A stretch of DNA of 64,000 nucleotides from assembly GCF_029227915.1 (NCBI RefSeq), contig NC_079880.1:5148001-5212000 (forward strand), read 5' to 3'. The stretch comes from Hydractinia symbiolongicarpus (Eukaryota > Cnidaria > Hydrozoa > Anthoathecata > Hydractiniidae). Both the position numbers and the translations under genes were made by a program. Positions 1 through 12,993 of this stretch are shown one piece after another. How positions within the stretch are numbered: position 1 is the first letter of the stretch; each line of letters begins with the position of its first letter. The notes under the pieces are model-generated. The model was not told where the DNA came from. It did no database searches and saw nothing but the letters and a program-made list of their open reading frames with translations.

Positions 1-3000
1 AAGAAAGTACCCAGGGAGTAAACTCATTTCTTGAACGATTTTTTATATTATTTTCTTTACTACTAAACGCATGAGACTTGTAGTTTTCAAAAATGTTTTC
101 ATATTTGATGGGACGCTGAATTAAAGAAGTTTAATCGCCGGCAAACGAAAATCCGCGATTTCCCGTAAATCCCGGACTCGGCCCGTATAGTCAAAAGTAT
201 ACAAAGAAAGTACCCAGGGAGCAAACTCATTTCCCGAACGATTTTTTAAATTATTTTTTCACCAATAAAACGCATGAGACTTGTAGTTTTCAAAAATGTT
301 TTCATTTTTGATGAGACGCTTAATGAAAGAGGTTTCATCGCCGGCAAACGAAATCCCGCGTTTTCCCGTAAATCCGGGGCTTGGCCCGTATAGTCGAATA
401 TATACAAAGAAAGTACCCAGGGAGTAAACTCATTTCCCGAACGATTTTTTAAATTTTTCTTTCACCACTAAAACGCATGAGACTTGTAGTTTTCAAAAAT
501 GTTTTCATTTTTGATGAGACGCTTAATGAAAGAGGTTTAATCGCCGGAAAACGAAAACCCGCGATTTCCCGTTAATCCCGGTCTTGGCCCGTATAGTCGA
601 ATGTATACAAAGAAAGTACCCAGTGAGTAAACTCATTTCCAGAACGATTTTTTAAATTATTTTTTCACCACTAAAACGCATAAGACTTTTAGTTTTCAAA
701 AATGTTTTCATTTTTGATGAGACGCTTAATGAAAGTGGTTTAATCGCCAGTAAACGAAAACCCGCGATTTCCCGTAAATCCCGGGCTTGGCCCGTATAGT
801 CAAAAGTATACAAAGAAATTACCCAGGGAGTAAACTCATTTTCCGAACGATTTTTTAAATTATTTTTTCACCACTACAACGCACGAGACGTGTAGTTTTT
901 AAAAATGTTTTCATTTTTGATGAGACGCTGAATAAAAGAAGTGTAATCGCCGGCAAACGAAAACCCGCCATTTCCCGTAAACCCTGGACTCGGCCCGTAT
1001 AGTCAAAAGTATACAAAGGAATTACCCAGGGAGTAAACTCATTTTCCGAACGATTTTTTAAATTATTTTTTCACCACTACAACGCACGAGACGTGTAGTT
1101 TTTAAAAATATTTTTATTTTTGATGAGATGCTGAATAAAAGAACTTTAATCGCCGGCAAACGAAAACCCACCGTTTCCCGTAAACCCCGGACTCGGCCAG
1201 TATAGTCAAAAGTACACAAAGAAAGTACCCAGGGAATAAACTCATTTTCCGAACGATTTTTTAAATTATTTTTTCACCACTACAACGCATGAGACTTGTA
1301 GTTTTCAAAAATGTTTTCTTTTTTGATGAGACGCTGAATAAAAGAAGTTTATTCGCCCTCAAACGAAAATCCGCGATTTCCCGTAAATCCCAAGCTCGGC
1401 CCGTATAGTCCAAAGTATACAAAGAAAGTACCCAGGGAGTAAACTCATTTCCCGAACGATTTTTTAAAGTATTTTTTCACCACTAAAACGCATGAGACTT
1501 GTAGTTTTCAAAAATGTTTTCATTTTTGATGAGACGCTTATTAAAAGAGGTTTAATCGCCGGCAAACCAAATCCCGCGATTTCCCGTAAATACCGGGCTT
1601 GGCCCGTATAGTCGAATGTATACAAAGAAAGTACCCAGGGAGTAAACTCATTTCCCGAACGATTTTTTAAATTATTTTTTCACCACTAAAACGCATGAGA
1701 CTTGTAGTTTTCAAAAATGTTTTCATTTTTGATGAGACGCTTATTAAAAGAGGTTTAATCGCCGGCAAACGAAATCCCGCGATTTCCCGTAAATCCCAGG
1801 CTTGGCCCGTATAGTCGAATGTATACAAAGAAAGTACCCAGAGAGTAAACTCATTTCCCGAACGATTTTTTAATTTTTTTTTTCACCACTAAAACGCATG
1901 AGACTTGAAGTTTTCAAAAATGTTTTCATTTTTGATGAGACGGTTGATGAAAGAAGTTTAATCGTCAGCAAACGAAATCCCGCGATTTCCCGTAAATCCC
2001 GGGCTTGGCCCGTGTAGTCAAATGTATACAAAGAAAGTACCCTGTGAGTAAACTCATTTCCCGAACGATTTTTTAAATTATTTTTTTACCACTAAAACGC
2101 ATGAGACTTTTAGTTTTCAGAAATGTTTTCATTTTTGATGAGACGCTTAATGAAAGTGGTTTAATCGCCAGCAAACGAAAACCCGCGATTTCCCGTAAAT
2201 CCCGGGCTTGGCCCGTATAGTCGAATGTATACAAAGAAAGTACCCTGTGAGTAAACTCATTTCCAAAACGATACTTTAAATTATCTTTTCACCACTAAAA
2301 CGCATGAGACTTGTAGTTTTCAAAAATATTTTCATTTTTGATGAGACGCTGAATAAAAGAAGTTTAATCGCCCTCAAACGAAAATCCGCGATTTCCCGTA
2401 AATCCCGGACTCGGCCCGTATAGTCCAAAGTATATAAAGAAAGTACCCAGGGAGTAAACTCATTTCCCGAACGATTTTTTAAAGTATTTTTTCACCACTA
2501 AAACGCATGAGACTTGTAGTTTTCAAAATTCTTTTCATTTTTGATGAGACGCTTATTAAAAGAGGTTTAATCCCCGGCAAACGAAATCCCGCGATTTCCC
2601 GTAAATCCCGGGCTTGGCCCGTATTGTCGAATGTATACAAAGAAAGTACCCAGGGAGTAAACTCATTTCCCGAACGATTTTTTAATTTTTTTTTTCACCA
2701 CTAAAACGCATGAGACTTGAAGTTTTCAAAAATGTTTTAATTTTTGATGAGACGGTTAATGAAAGAAGTTTAATCGCCGGGAAACGAAATCCCGCGATTT
2801 CCCGTAAATCGCGGGCTTGGCCCGTATAGTCGAATGTATACAAAGAAAGTACCCAGTAAGTAAACTCATTTCCCGAACGATTTTTTAATTATTTTTTTTC
2901 ACCACTAAAACGCATGAGACTTGTAGTTTTCAAAAATGTTTTCATTTTTGATGAGACGCTTAATGAAAGAGGTTTAATCGCCGGCAAACGAAATCCCGCG

Positions 3001-3858
3001 TTTTCCCGTAAATCCGGGGCTTGGCCCGTATAGTCGAATGTATACAAAGAAAGTACCCAGGGAGTAAACTCATTTCCCGAACGATTTTTTAAATTTTTTT
3101 TTCACCACTAAAACGCATGAGACTTGTAGTTTTCAAAAATGTTTTCATTTTTGATGAGACGCTGAGTAAAAGAAGTTTAATCGCCCTCAAATGAAAATCC
3201 GCGATTTCCCGTAAATCCCGGACTCGGCCCGTATAGTCCAAAGTATACAGAGAAAATACCCAGGGAGTAAACTCATTTCCCGAACGATTTTTTAAATTAT
3301 TTTTTCACCACTAAAACGCATGAGACTTGTAGTTTTCAAAAATGTTTTCATTTTTGCTGAGACGCTTATTAAAAGAGGTTTAATCGCCGGCAAACAAAAT
3401 CCCGCGATTTCCCGTAAATCCCGGGCTTGGCCCGTATAGTCGAATGTATACAAAGAAAGTACCCAGGGAGTAAACTCATTTCCCGAACGATTTTTTAATT
3501 TTTTTTTTCACCACAAAAACGCATGAGACTTGAAGTTTTCAAAAATGTTTTCATTTTTGATGAGAGGGTTAATGAAAGAAGTTTAATCGCCGGCAAACGA
3601 AATCCCGCGATTTCCCGTAAATCCCGGGCTTGGCCCGTGTAGTCGAATGTATACAAAGAAAGTACCCTGTGAGTAAACTCATTTCCCGAACGATTTCTTA
3701 AATTATTTTTTCACCAATAAAACGCATGAGACTTGTAGTTTTCAAAAATTTTTTCATTTTTGATGAGACGCTTAATGAAAGAAGTTTAATCGACGGCAAA
3801 CGAAAACCCGCTATTTGCCTTAAACCCCGGACTCGACCCGTATAGTCAAAAGTATACA
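1..3858 (-). repeat. 19-monomer HOR, copy 1 (3858 bp)
   Basis: Bases 1-2320 recur at 3859-6177 with an offset of 3858, falling to 3857 after a one-base poly-T change near 1880. The unit is therefore 19 monomers. Differences I saw by eye are few, for example near 156, 326, 630, 1207, 1390, 1567, 1970 and 2013. The rest of the unit (2321-3858) has shorter 4- and 5-monomer relationships: CGCCCTCAAA variants sit at about 1356, 2371 and 3184. Confidence 0.88.
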
Positions 3859-5470
3859 AAGAAAGTACCCAGGGAGTAAACTCATTTCTTGAACGATTTT
3901 TTATATTATTTTCTTTACTACTAAACGCATGAGACTTGTAGTTTTCAAAAATGTTTTCATATTTGATGGGACGCTGAATTAAAGAAGTTTAATCGCCGGC
4001 AAACGAAAATCCGCGATTTCCCGTAAATCCCAGACTCGGCCCGTATAGTCAAAAGTATACAAAGAAAGTACCCAGGGAGCAAACTCATTTCCCGAACGAT
4101 TTTTTAAATTATTTTTTCACCAATAAAACGCATGAGACTTGTAGTTTTCAAAAATGTTTTCATTTTTGATGAGACGCTTAATGAAAGAGGTTTAATCGCC
4201 GGCAAACGAAATCCCGCGTTTTCCCGTAAATCCGGGGCTTGGCCCGTATAGTCGAATATATACAAAGAAAGTACCCAGGGAGTAAACTCATTTCCCGAAC
4301 GATTTTTTAAATTTTTCTTTCACCACTAAAACGCATGAGACTTGTAGTTTTCAAAAATGTTTTCATTTTTGATGAGACGCTTAATGAAAGAGGTTTAATC
4401 GCCGGAAAACGAAAACCCGCGATTTCCCGTTAATCCCGGTCTTGGCCCGTATAGTCGAATGTATACAAAGAAAGTACCCAGTGAGTAAACGCATTTCCAG
4501 AACGATTTTTTAAATTATTTTTTCACCACTAAAACGCATAAGACTTTTAGTTTTCAAAAATGTTTTCATTTTTGATGAGACGCTTAATGAAAGTGGTTTA
4601 ATCGCCAGTAAACGAAAACCCGCGATTTCCCGTAAATCCCGGGCTTGGCCCGTATAGTCAAAAGTATACAAAGAAATTACCCAGGGAGTAAACTCATTTT
4701 CCGAACGATTTTTTAAATTATTTTTTCACCACTACAACGCACGAGACGTGTAGTTTTTAAAAATGTTTTCATTTTTGATGAGACGCTGAATAAAAGAAGT
4801 GTAATCGCCGGCAAACGAAAACCCGCCATTTCCCGTAAACCCTGGACTCGGCCCGTATAGTCAAAAGTATACAAAGGAATTACCCAGGGAGTAAACTCAT
4901 TTTCCGAACGATTTTTTAAATTATTTTTTCACCACTACAACGCACGAGACGTGTAGTTTTTAAAAATATTTTTATTTTTGATGAGACGCTGAATAAAAGA
5001 ACTTTAATCGCCGGCAAACGAAAACCCACCGTTTCCCGTAAACCCCGGACTCGGCCAGTATAGTCAAAATTACACAAAGAAAGTACCCAGGGAATAAACT
5101 CATTTTCCGAACGATTTTTTAAATTATTTTTTCACCACTACAACGCATGAGACTTGTAGTTTTCAAAAATGTTTTCTTTTTTGATGAGACGCTGAATAAA
5201 AGAAGTTTATTCGCCCTCAAACGAAAATCCGCGATTTCCCGTAAATCCCGGACTCGGCCCGTATAGTCCAAAGTATACAAAGAAAGTACCCAGGGAGTAA
5301 ACTCATTTCCCGAACGATTTTTTAAAGTATTTTTTCACCACTAAAACGCATGAGACTTGTAGTTTTCAAAAATGTTTTCATTTTTGATGAGACGCTTATT
5401 AAAAGAGGTTTAATCGCCGGCAAACGAAATCCCGCGATTTCCCGTAAATACCGGGCTTGGCCCGTATAGT
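3780..5470 (-). repeat. Ordered monomer block shared in inverted order with right arm
   Basis: In reverse complement this block gives, in order: an A monomer (GGGATTTCG, CTCTTTtAtTAAGCG); one with GTATACTTTGGAC and CGGATTTTCGTTTGAG; monomers with GCGTTGTAGTGG and a GGGTTTACGGGAAA-TGGCGGG core; ones with GGTAATT; one with CGTTTTCCGGCG; one with CCCCGGATTT and AAAACGCGGG; one with ATATGAAAAC and AATATAAAAAATCG; and one with GGGTCGAGTCCGGGG. The same succession is found at 24.0-26.1 kb, 54.3-55.8 kb and 62.2-63.0 kb. Confidence 0.75.
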
Positions 5471-6177
5471 CGAATGTATACAAAGAAAGTACCCAGGGAG
5501 TAAACTCATTTCCCGAACGATTTTTTAAATTATTTTTTCACCACTAAAACGCATGAGACTTGTAGTTTTCAAAAATGTTTTCATTTTTGATGAGACGCTT
5601 ATTAAAAGAGGTTTAATCGCCGGCAAACGAAATCCCGCGATTTCCCGTAAATCCCAGGCTTGGCCCGTATAGTCGAATGTATACAAAGAAAGTACCCAGA
5701 GAGTAAACTCATTTCCCGAACGATTTTTTAATTTTTTTTTCACCACTAAAACGCATGAGACTTGAAGTTTTCAAAAATGTTTTCATTTTTGATGAGACGG
5801 TTGATGAAAGAAGTTTAATCGTCAGCACACGAAATCCCGCGATTTCCCGTAAATCCCGGGCTTGGCCCGTGTAGTCGAATGTATACAAAGAAAGTACCCT
5901 GTGAGTAAACTCATTTCCCGAACGATTTTTTAAATTATTTTTTTACCACTAAAACGCATGAGACTTTTAGTTTTCAGAAATGTTTTCATTTTTGATGAGA
6001 CGCTTAATGAAAGTGGTTTAATCGCCAGCAAACGAAAACCCGCGATTTCCCGTAAATCCCGGGCTTGGCCCGTATAGTCGAATGTATACAAAGAAAGTAC
6101 CCTGTGAGTAAACTCATTTCCAAAACGATACTTTAAATTATCTTTTCACCACTAAAACGCATGAGACTTGTAGTTTT
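3859..6177 (-). repeat. 19-monomer HOR, partial copy 2
   Basis: This repeats 1-2320 in order, including a diagnostic monomer with TTTATATTATTTTCTTTACT and ATTTGATGGGACGC near 3900-3980. Identity ends at 6178, where TAGTTTTTAAAAATG replaces the TAGTTTTCAAAAAT of 2321. Read in reverse complement, 3780-5470 follows the same order of monomer variants as parts of the right arm. Confidence 0.88.
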
Positions 6178-6697
6178 TAAAAATGTTTTCATTTGTGATG
6201 AGACGCTGAATAAAAGAAGTTTAATCGACGGCAAACGAAAACCCGCCATTTCCCGTAAACCCCGGACTCGACCCGTATAGTCAAAAGTATACAAAGAAAG
6301 TACCCAGGGAGTAAACTCATTTCCCGAACGATTTTTTTATATTATTTTCTTTACCACTAAACGCATGAGACTTGTAGTTTTCAAAAATATTTTCATATTT
6401 GATGGGACGCTGAATAAAAGAAGTTTAATCGCCGGCAAACGAAAAACCGCGATTTCCCGTAAATCCCGGACTCGGCCCGTATAGTCAAAACTATACAAAG
6501 AAAATACCCAGGGAGTAAACTCATTTTCCGAACGATTTTTTAAATTTTTCTTTCACCACTAAAACGCATGAGACTTGTAGTTTTCAAAATAGTTTTCATT
6601 TTTGATGAGACGCTTAATGAAAGAGGTTTAATCGCCGGAAAACGAAAACCCGCGGTTTACCGTAAATCCCGGGCTTGGCCCGTATAGTCGAATGTAT
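5990..6697 (-). repeat. Linker monomers between the 19-mer and 31-mer HORs
   Basis: These roughly three and a half monomers include CGACGGCAAACGAAAACCCG with CTCGACCCG (6228-6280) and a monomer with TTATATTATTTTCTTTACC and ATTTGATGGGACGC (6327-6412). The same trio, in reverse order and orientation, lies at about 25620-26110, 55330-55830 and 62700-63200. The stretch from about 5.9 to 6.5 kb also closely resembles 19.31-19.96 kb, on the far side of the 31-mer block. Confidence 0.75.
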
Positions 6698-9600
6698 ACA
6701 AAGAAAGTACCCTGTGAGTAAGCTCATTTCCAGAACGATTTTTTAAATTATTTTTTTACCACTAAAACGCATAAGACTTGTAGTTTTTAAAAATGTTTTC
6801 ATTTTTGATGAGACGCTGAATAAAAGAAGTTTAATCGACGGCGAACGAAAACCCGCCATTCCCCGTAAACCCCGGACTCGACCCGTATAGTCAAAAGTAT
6901 ACAAAGAAAGTACCCAGGGAGTAAACTCATTTCCCGAACGATTTTTTATATTATTTTCTTTACCACTAAAACGCATGAGACTTGTAGTTTTCAAAAATGT
7001 TTTCATTTTTGATGAGACGCTTAATGAAAGAGGTTTAATCGCCGAAAAACGAATACCCGCGATTTTCCGTAAATCCCGGGCTTGCCCGTATAGTCGAATG
7101 TATACAAAGAAAGTAGCCTGTGAGTAAACTCATTTCCAGAACGATTTTTTAAATTATTTTTTCACCACTAAAACGCATAAGACTTGCAGTTTTTAAAAAT
7201 ATTTTCATTTTTGATGAAACGCTGAATAAAAGAAGTTTAATCGCCGGCAAACGAAAACCCGCGATTTCCCGTAAATCCCGGCTTGGCCCGTATAGTCAAA
7301 AGTATACAAAGAAAGTACACAGGGAGTAAACTCATTTCCCGAACGATTTTTTAAATTATTTTTTCACCACTAAAACGCATGAGACTTGTAGTTTTCAAAA
7401 ATGTTTTTATTTTTGATGAGACGCTGAATAAAAGCAGTTTAATCGCCGGCAAACGAAAACCTGCGATTTCCCGTAAATCCCGGACTCGGCCCGTATAGTC
7501 AAAAGTATACAAAGAAAGTACCCAGCGAGTAAACTCATTTCCCGAACGATTTTTTAATTTTTTTTTTCACCACTAAAACGCATGAGACTTGAAGTTTTCA
7601 AAAATGTTTTCATTTTTGATGAGACGGTTAATGAAAGAAGTTTAATCGCCGGCAAACGAAATCCCGCGATTTCCCGTAAATCCCTGGCTTGGCCCGTATA
7701 GTCGAATGTATACAAAGAAAGTACAAAGTGAGTAAACTCATTTCCCAAACGATTTTTTAATTTTTTTTTTCACCACTAAAACGCATGAGACTTGTAGTTT
7801 TCAAAAATGTTTTCATTTTTGATAAGACGCTGAATAAAAGAAGTTTAATCGCCCTCAAACGAAAATCCGCGATTTCCCCTAAATCCCGGACTCGGCCCGT
7901 ATAGTCCAAAGTATACAAAGAAAGTACCCAGGGAGTAAACTCATTTCCCGAACGATTTTTTAAATTATTTTTTCACCACTAAAACGCATGAGACTTGTAG
8001 TTTTCAAAAATGTTTTCATTTTTGATGAGACGCTTATTAAAAGAGGTTTAATCGCCGGCAAACGAAATCCCGCGATTTCCCGTAAATCCCGGGCTTGGCT
8101 CGTATAGTCGGATGTATACAAAGAAAGTACCCAGGGAGTAAACTCATTTCCCGAACGATTTTTTAATTTTGTTTTTTCACCACTAAAACGCATGAGACTT
8201 GAAGTTTTCAAAAATGTTTTCATTTTTGATGAGACGGTTGATGAAAGAAGTTTATTCGTCAGCAAACGAAATCCCGCGATTTCCCGTAAATCCCGGGCTT
8301 GGCCCGTGTAGTCGAATGTATACAAAGAAAGTACCCTGTGAGTAAACTCATTTCCCGAACGATTTTTTAAATTATTTTTTTACCACTAAAACGCATGAGA
8401 CTTGTAGTTTTCAGAAATGTTTTCATTTTTGATGAGACGCTTAATGAAAGTGGTTATTCGCCAGCAAACGAAAACCCGCGATTTCCCGTAAATCCCGGGC
8501 TTGGCCCGTATAGTCGAATGTATACAAAGAAAGTACCCTGTGAGTAAACTCATTTCCAAAACGATTTTTTAAATTATCTTTTCACCACTAAAACGCATGA
8601 GACTTGTAGTTTTCAAAAATATTTTCATATTTGATGGGACGCTGAATAAAAGAAGTTTAATCGCCGGCAAACGAAAATCCGCGATTTCCCGTAAATCCCG
8701 GACTCGGCCCGTATAGTCAAAAGTATACAAAGAAAGTACCCAGGAAGTAAACTCATTTCCCGAACGATTTTTTAAATTTTTCTTTCACCACTAAAACGCA
8801 TGAGACTTGTAGTTTTCAAAATAGTTTTCATTTTTGATGAGACGCTTAATGAAAGAGGTTTAATCGCCGGAAAACGAAAACCCGCTATTTACCGTAAATC
8901 CCGGGCTTGGCCCGTATAGTCGAATGTATACAAAGAAAGTACCCTGTGAGTAAACTCATTTCCAGAACGATTTTTTAAATTATTTTTTCACCAATAAAAC
9001 GCATAAGACTTGTAGTTTTTAAAAATGTTTTCATTTTTGATGAGACGCTGAATAAAAGAAGTTTAATCGACGGCAAACGAAAACCCGCCATTCCCCGTAA
9101 ACCCCGGACTCGACCCGTATAGTCAAAAGTATACAAAGAAAGTACCCAGGGAGTAAACTCATTTCCCGAACGATTTTTTATATTATTTTCTTTACCACTA
9201 AAACGCATGAGACTTGTAGTTTTCAAAAATGTTTTCATTTTTGATGAGACGCTTAATGAAAGAGGTTTAATCGCCGAAAAACGAATACCCGCGATTTTCC
9301 GTAAATCCCGGGCTTGGCCCGTATAGTCGAATGTATACAAAGAAAGTAGCCTATGAGTAAACTCATTTCCAGAACGATTTTTTAAATTATTTTTTCACCA
9401 CTAAAACGCATAAGACTTGTAGTTTTTAAAAATATTTTCATTTTTGATGAAACGCTGAATAAAAGAAGTTTAATCGCCGGCAAACGAAAACCAGCGATTT
9501 CCCGTAAATCCCGGCTTGGCCCGTATAGTCAAAAGTATACAAAGAAAGTACCCAGGGAGTAAACTCATTTCCCAAACGATTTTTTAAATTATTTTTTCAC

Positions 9601-10399
9601 CACTAAAACGCATGAGACTTGTAGTTTTCAAAAATGTTTTTATTTTTGATGAGACGCTGAATAAAAGCAGTTTAATCGCCGGCAAACGAAAACCTGCGAT
9701 TTGCCGTAAATCCCGGACTCGGCCCGTATAGTCAAAAGTATACAAAGAAAGTACCCAGGGAGTAAACTCATTTTCCGAACGATTTTTTAATTTTTTTTTT
9801 CACCACTAAAACGCATGAGACTTGAAGTTTTCAAAAATGTTTTAATTTTTGATGAGACGGTTAATGAAAGAAGTTTAATCGCCGGCAAACGAAATCCCGC
9901 GATTTCCCGTAAATCCCGGGCTTGGCCCGTATAGTCGAATGTATACAAAGAAAGTACAAAGTGAGTAAACTCATTTCCCAAACGATTTTTTAAATTATTT
10001 TTTCACCACTAAAACGCATGAGACTTGTAGTTTTCAAAAATGTTTTTATTTTTGATGAGACGCTGAATAAAAGCAGTTTAATCGCCGGCAAACGAAAACC
10101 TGCGATTTCCCGTAAATCCCGGACTCGGCCCGTATAGTCAAAAGTATACAAAGAAAGTACCCAGGGAGTAAACTCATTTTCCGAACGATTTTTTAATTTT
10201 TTTTTTCACCACTAAAACGCATGAGACTTGAAGTTTTCAAAAATGTTTTCATTTTTGATGAGACGGTTAATGAAAGAAGTTTAATCGCCGGCAAACGAAA
10301 TCCCGCGATTTTCCGTAAATCCCGGGCTTGGCCCGTATAGTCGAATGTATACAAAGAAAGTACAAAGTGAGTAAACTCATTTCCCAAACGATTTTTTAA

Positions 10400-10412
10400 T
10401 TTTTTTTTTTTT
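10400..10412 (-). repeat. Longest homopolymer: 13-T run
   Basis: The A/T tract between AACGATTTTTTAA and CACCAC varies among TTATTTTTT, nine-T and ten-T forms. Here it reaches 13 T, matched in the second 31-mer copy near 16696-16708. Length changes in this tract are the main source of 204-bp and longer monomers, and they shift reading frame between neighbours. Confidence 0.75.
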
Positions 10413-11215
10413 CACCACTAAAACGCATGAGACTTGTAGTTTTCAAAAATGTTTTCATTTTTGATGAGACGCTTAATGAAAGAGGTTTAATCGCCGGCAA
10501 ACGAAATCCCGTGTTTTCCTGTAAATCCGGGGCTTGGCCCGTATAGTCGAATGTATACAAAGAAAGTACCCAGGGAGTAAACTCATTTCCCGAACGATTT
10601 TTTAAATTTTTTTTTCACCACTAAAACGCATGAGACTTGTAGTTTTCAAAAATGTTTTTATTTTTGATGAGACGCTGAATAAAAGCAGGTTAATCGCCGG
10701 CAAACGAAAACCTGCGATTTCCCGTAAATCCCGGACTCGGCCCGTATAGTCAAAAGTATACAAAGAAAGTACCCAGGGAGTAAACTCATTTTCCGAACGA
10801 TTTTTTAATTTTTTTTTTCACCACTAAAACGCATGAGACTTGAAGTTTTCAAAAATGTTTTCATTTTTGATGAGACGGTTAATGAAAGAAGTTTAATCGC
10901 CGGCAAACGAAATCCCGCGATTTCCCGTAAATCCCGAGCTTGGCCCGTATAGTCGAATGTATACAAAGAAAGTACAAAGTGAGTAAACTCATTTCCCAAA
11001 CGATTTTTTAATTTTTTTTTTTCACCACTAAAACGCATGAGACTTGTAGTTTTCAAAAATGTTTTCATTTTTGATGAGACGCTTAATGAAAGAAGTTTAA
11101 TCGCCGGCAAACGAAATCCCGCAATTTCCCGTAAATCCCGGGCTTGGCCCGTATAGTCGAATGTATACAAAGAAAGTACAAAGTGAGTAAACTCATTTCC
11201 CAAACGATTTTTTAA

Positions 11216-11824
11216 ATTATTTTTTCACCACTAAAACGCATGAGACTTGTAGTTTTCAAAAATGTTTTTATTTTTGATGAGACGCTTAATGAAAGAGGTT
11301 TAATCGCCGGCAAACGAAATCCCGCGTTTTCCTGTAAATCCGGGGCTTGGCCCGTATAGTCGAATGTATACAAAGAAAGTACCCAGGGAGTAAACTCATT
11401 TCCCGAACGATTTTTTAAATTATTTTTTCACCACTAAAACGCATGAGACTTGTAGTTTTCAAAAATGTTTTTATTTTTGATGAGACGCTTAATGAAAGAG
11501 GTTTAATCGCCGGCAAACGAAATCCCGCGTTTTCCTGTAAATCCGGGGCTTGGCCCGTATAGTCGAATGTATACAAAGAAAGTACCCAGGGAGTAAACTC
11601 ATTTCCCGAACGATTTTTTAAATTATTTTTTCACCACTAAAACGCATGAGACTTGTAGTTTTCAAAAACGTTTTTATTTTTGATGAGACGCTTAATGAAA
11701 GAGGTTTAATCGCCGGCAAACGAAATCCCGCGTTTTCCTGTAAATCCGGGGCTTGGCCCGTATAGTCGAATGTATACAAAGAAAGTACCCAGGGAGTAAA
11801 CTCATTTCCCGAACGATTTTTTAA
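11216..11824 (-). repeat. Three consecutive near-identical monomers
   Basis: Three adjacent units with ATGTTTTTATTTTTGATG, GCTTAATGAAAGAGG, GCGTTTTCCTGTAAATCC and GGGGCTTGGCCCG are almost identical. The middle differences are minimal (AAAACG for AAAATG near 11668). Elsewhere in the arm neighbours differ at many sites, so this is a local single-monomer amplification. It is carried along in the second 31-mer copy at 17512-18120. Confidence 0.82.
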
Positions 11825-12993
11825 ATTATTTTTTCACCACTAAAACGCATGAGACTTGTAGTTTTCAAAAATGTTTTTATTTTTGATGAGACGCTGAATA
11901 AAAGAAGTTTAATCGCCGGCAAACGAAAACCTGCGATTTCCCGTAAATCCCGGACTCGGCCCGTATAGTCAAAAGTATACAAAGAAAGTACCCAGGGAGT
12001 AAACTCATTTTCCGAACGATTTTTTAATTTTTTTTTTCACCACTAAAACGCATGAGACTTGAAGTTTTCAAAAATGTTTTCATTTTTGATGAGACGGTTA
12101 ATAAAAGAAGTTTAATCGCCGGCAAACGAAATCCCGCGATTTCCCGTAAATCCCGGGCTTGGCCCGTATAGTCGAATGTATACAAAGAAAGTACAAAGTG
12201 AGTAAACTCATTTCCCAAACGATTTTTTAATTTTTTTTTTCACCACTAAAACGCATGAGACTTGTAGTTTTCAAAAATGTTTTCATTTTTGATGAGACGC
12301 TTAATGAAAGAGGTTTAATCGCCGGCAAACGAAATCCCGCGTTTTCCTGTAAATCCGGGGCTTGGCCCGTATAGTCGAATGTATACAAAGAAAGTACCCA
12401 GGAAGTAAACTCATTTCCCGAACGATTTTTTAAATTTTTTTTTCACCACTAAAACGCATGAGACTTGTTGTTTTCAAAAATGTTTTTATTTTTGATGAGA
12501 CGCTGAATAAAAGAAGTTTAATCGCCCTTAAACAAAAATCCGCGATTTCCCGTAAACCCCGGACTCGGCCCGTATAGTCCAAAGTATACAAAGAAAGTAC
12601 CCAGGGAGTAAACTCATTTCCCGAACGATTTTTTAAATTATTTTTTCACCAATAAAACGCATGAGACTTGTAGTTTTCAAAAATGTTTTCATTTTTGATG
12701 AGACGCTTATTAAAAGAGGTTTAATCGCCGGCAAACGAAATCCCGCGATTTCCCGTAAATCCCGGGCTTGGCCCGTATAGTCGAATGTATACAAAGAAAG
12801 TACCAAGGGAGTAAACTCATTTACCGAACGATTTTTTAATATTTTTTTTCACCACTAAAACGCATGAGACTTGAAGTTTTCAAAAATGTTTTCATTTTTG
12901 ATGAGAGGGTTGATGAAAGAAGTTTAATCGCCAGCAAACGAAATCCCGCGATTTCCAGTAAATCCCGGGCTTGGCCCGTGTAGTCGAATGTAA

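Larger units (their letters stand above)
6698..12993 (-). repeat. 31-monomer HOR, copy 1 (6296 bp)
   Basis: Every distinctive variant here recurs exactly 6296 bases later, which is 31 monomers. Identity begins just after position 6697, where GTATACAAAG here pairs with GTAAACAAAG at 12993. Many monomers are left-arm-specific types with ACTTGAAGTTTTC, GACGGTTAATG or GTACAAAGTGAG. The long poly-T variants give a few 204-bp monomers. The only clear substitution I noticed against copy 2 is G at 9703 versus C at 15999. Confidence 0.93.

Noticed and set aside
10805-11203. Longer open frames of 121-132 codons crossing two monomers in the left arm
   Set aside because: They exist only where a poly-T length variant makes a monomer 204 bp, so the frame is kept for one extra unit. 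The protein is the same repeat read twice, with no sign of selection for coding.
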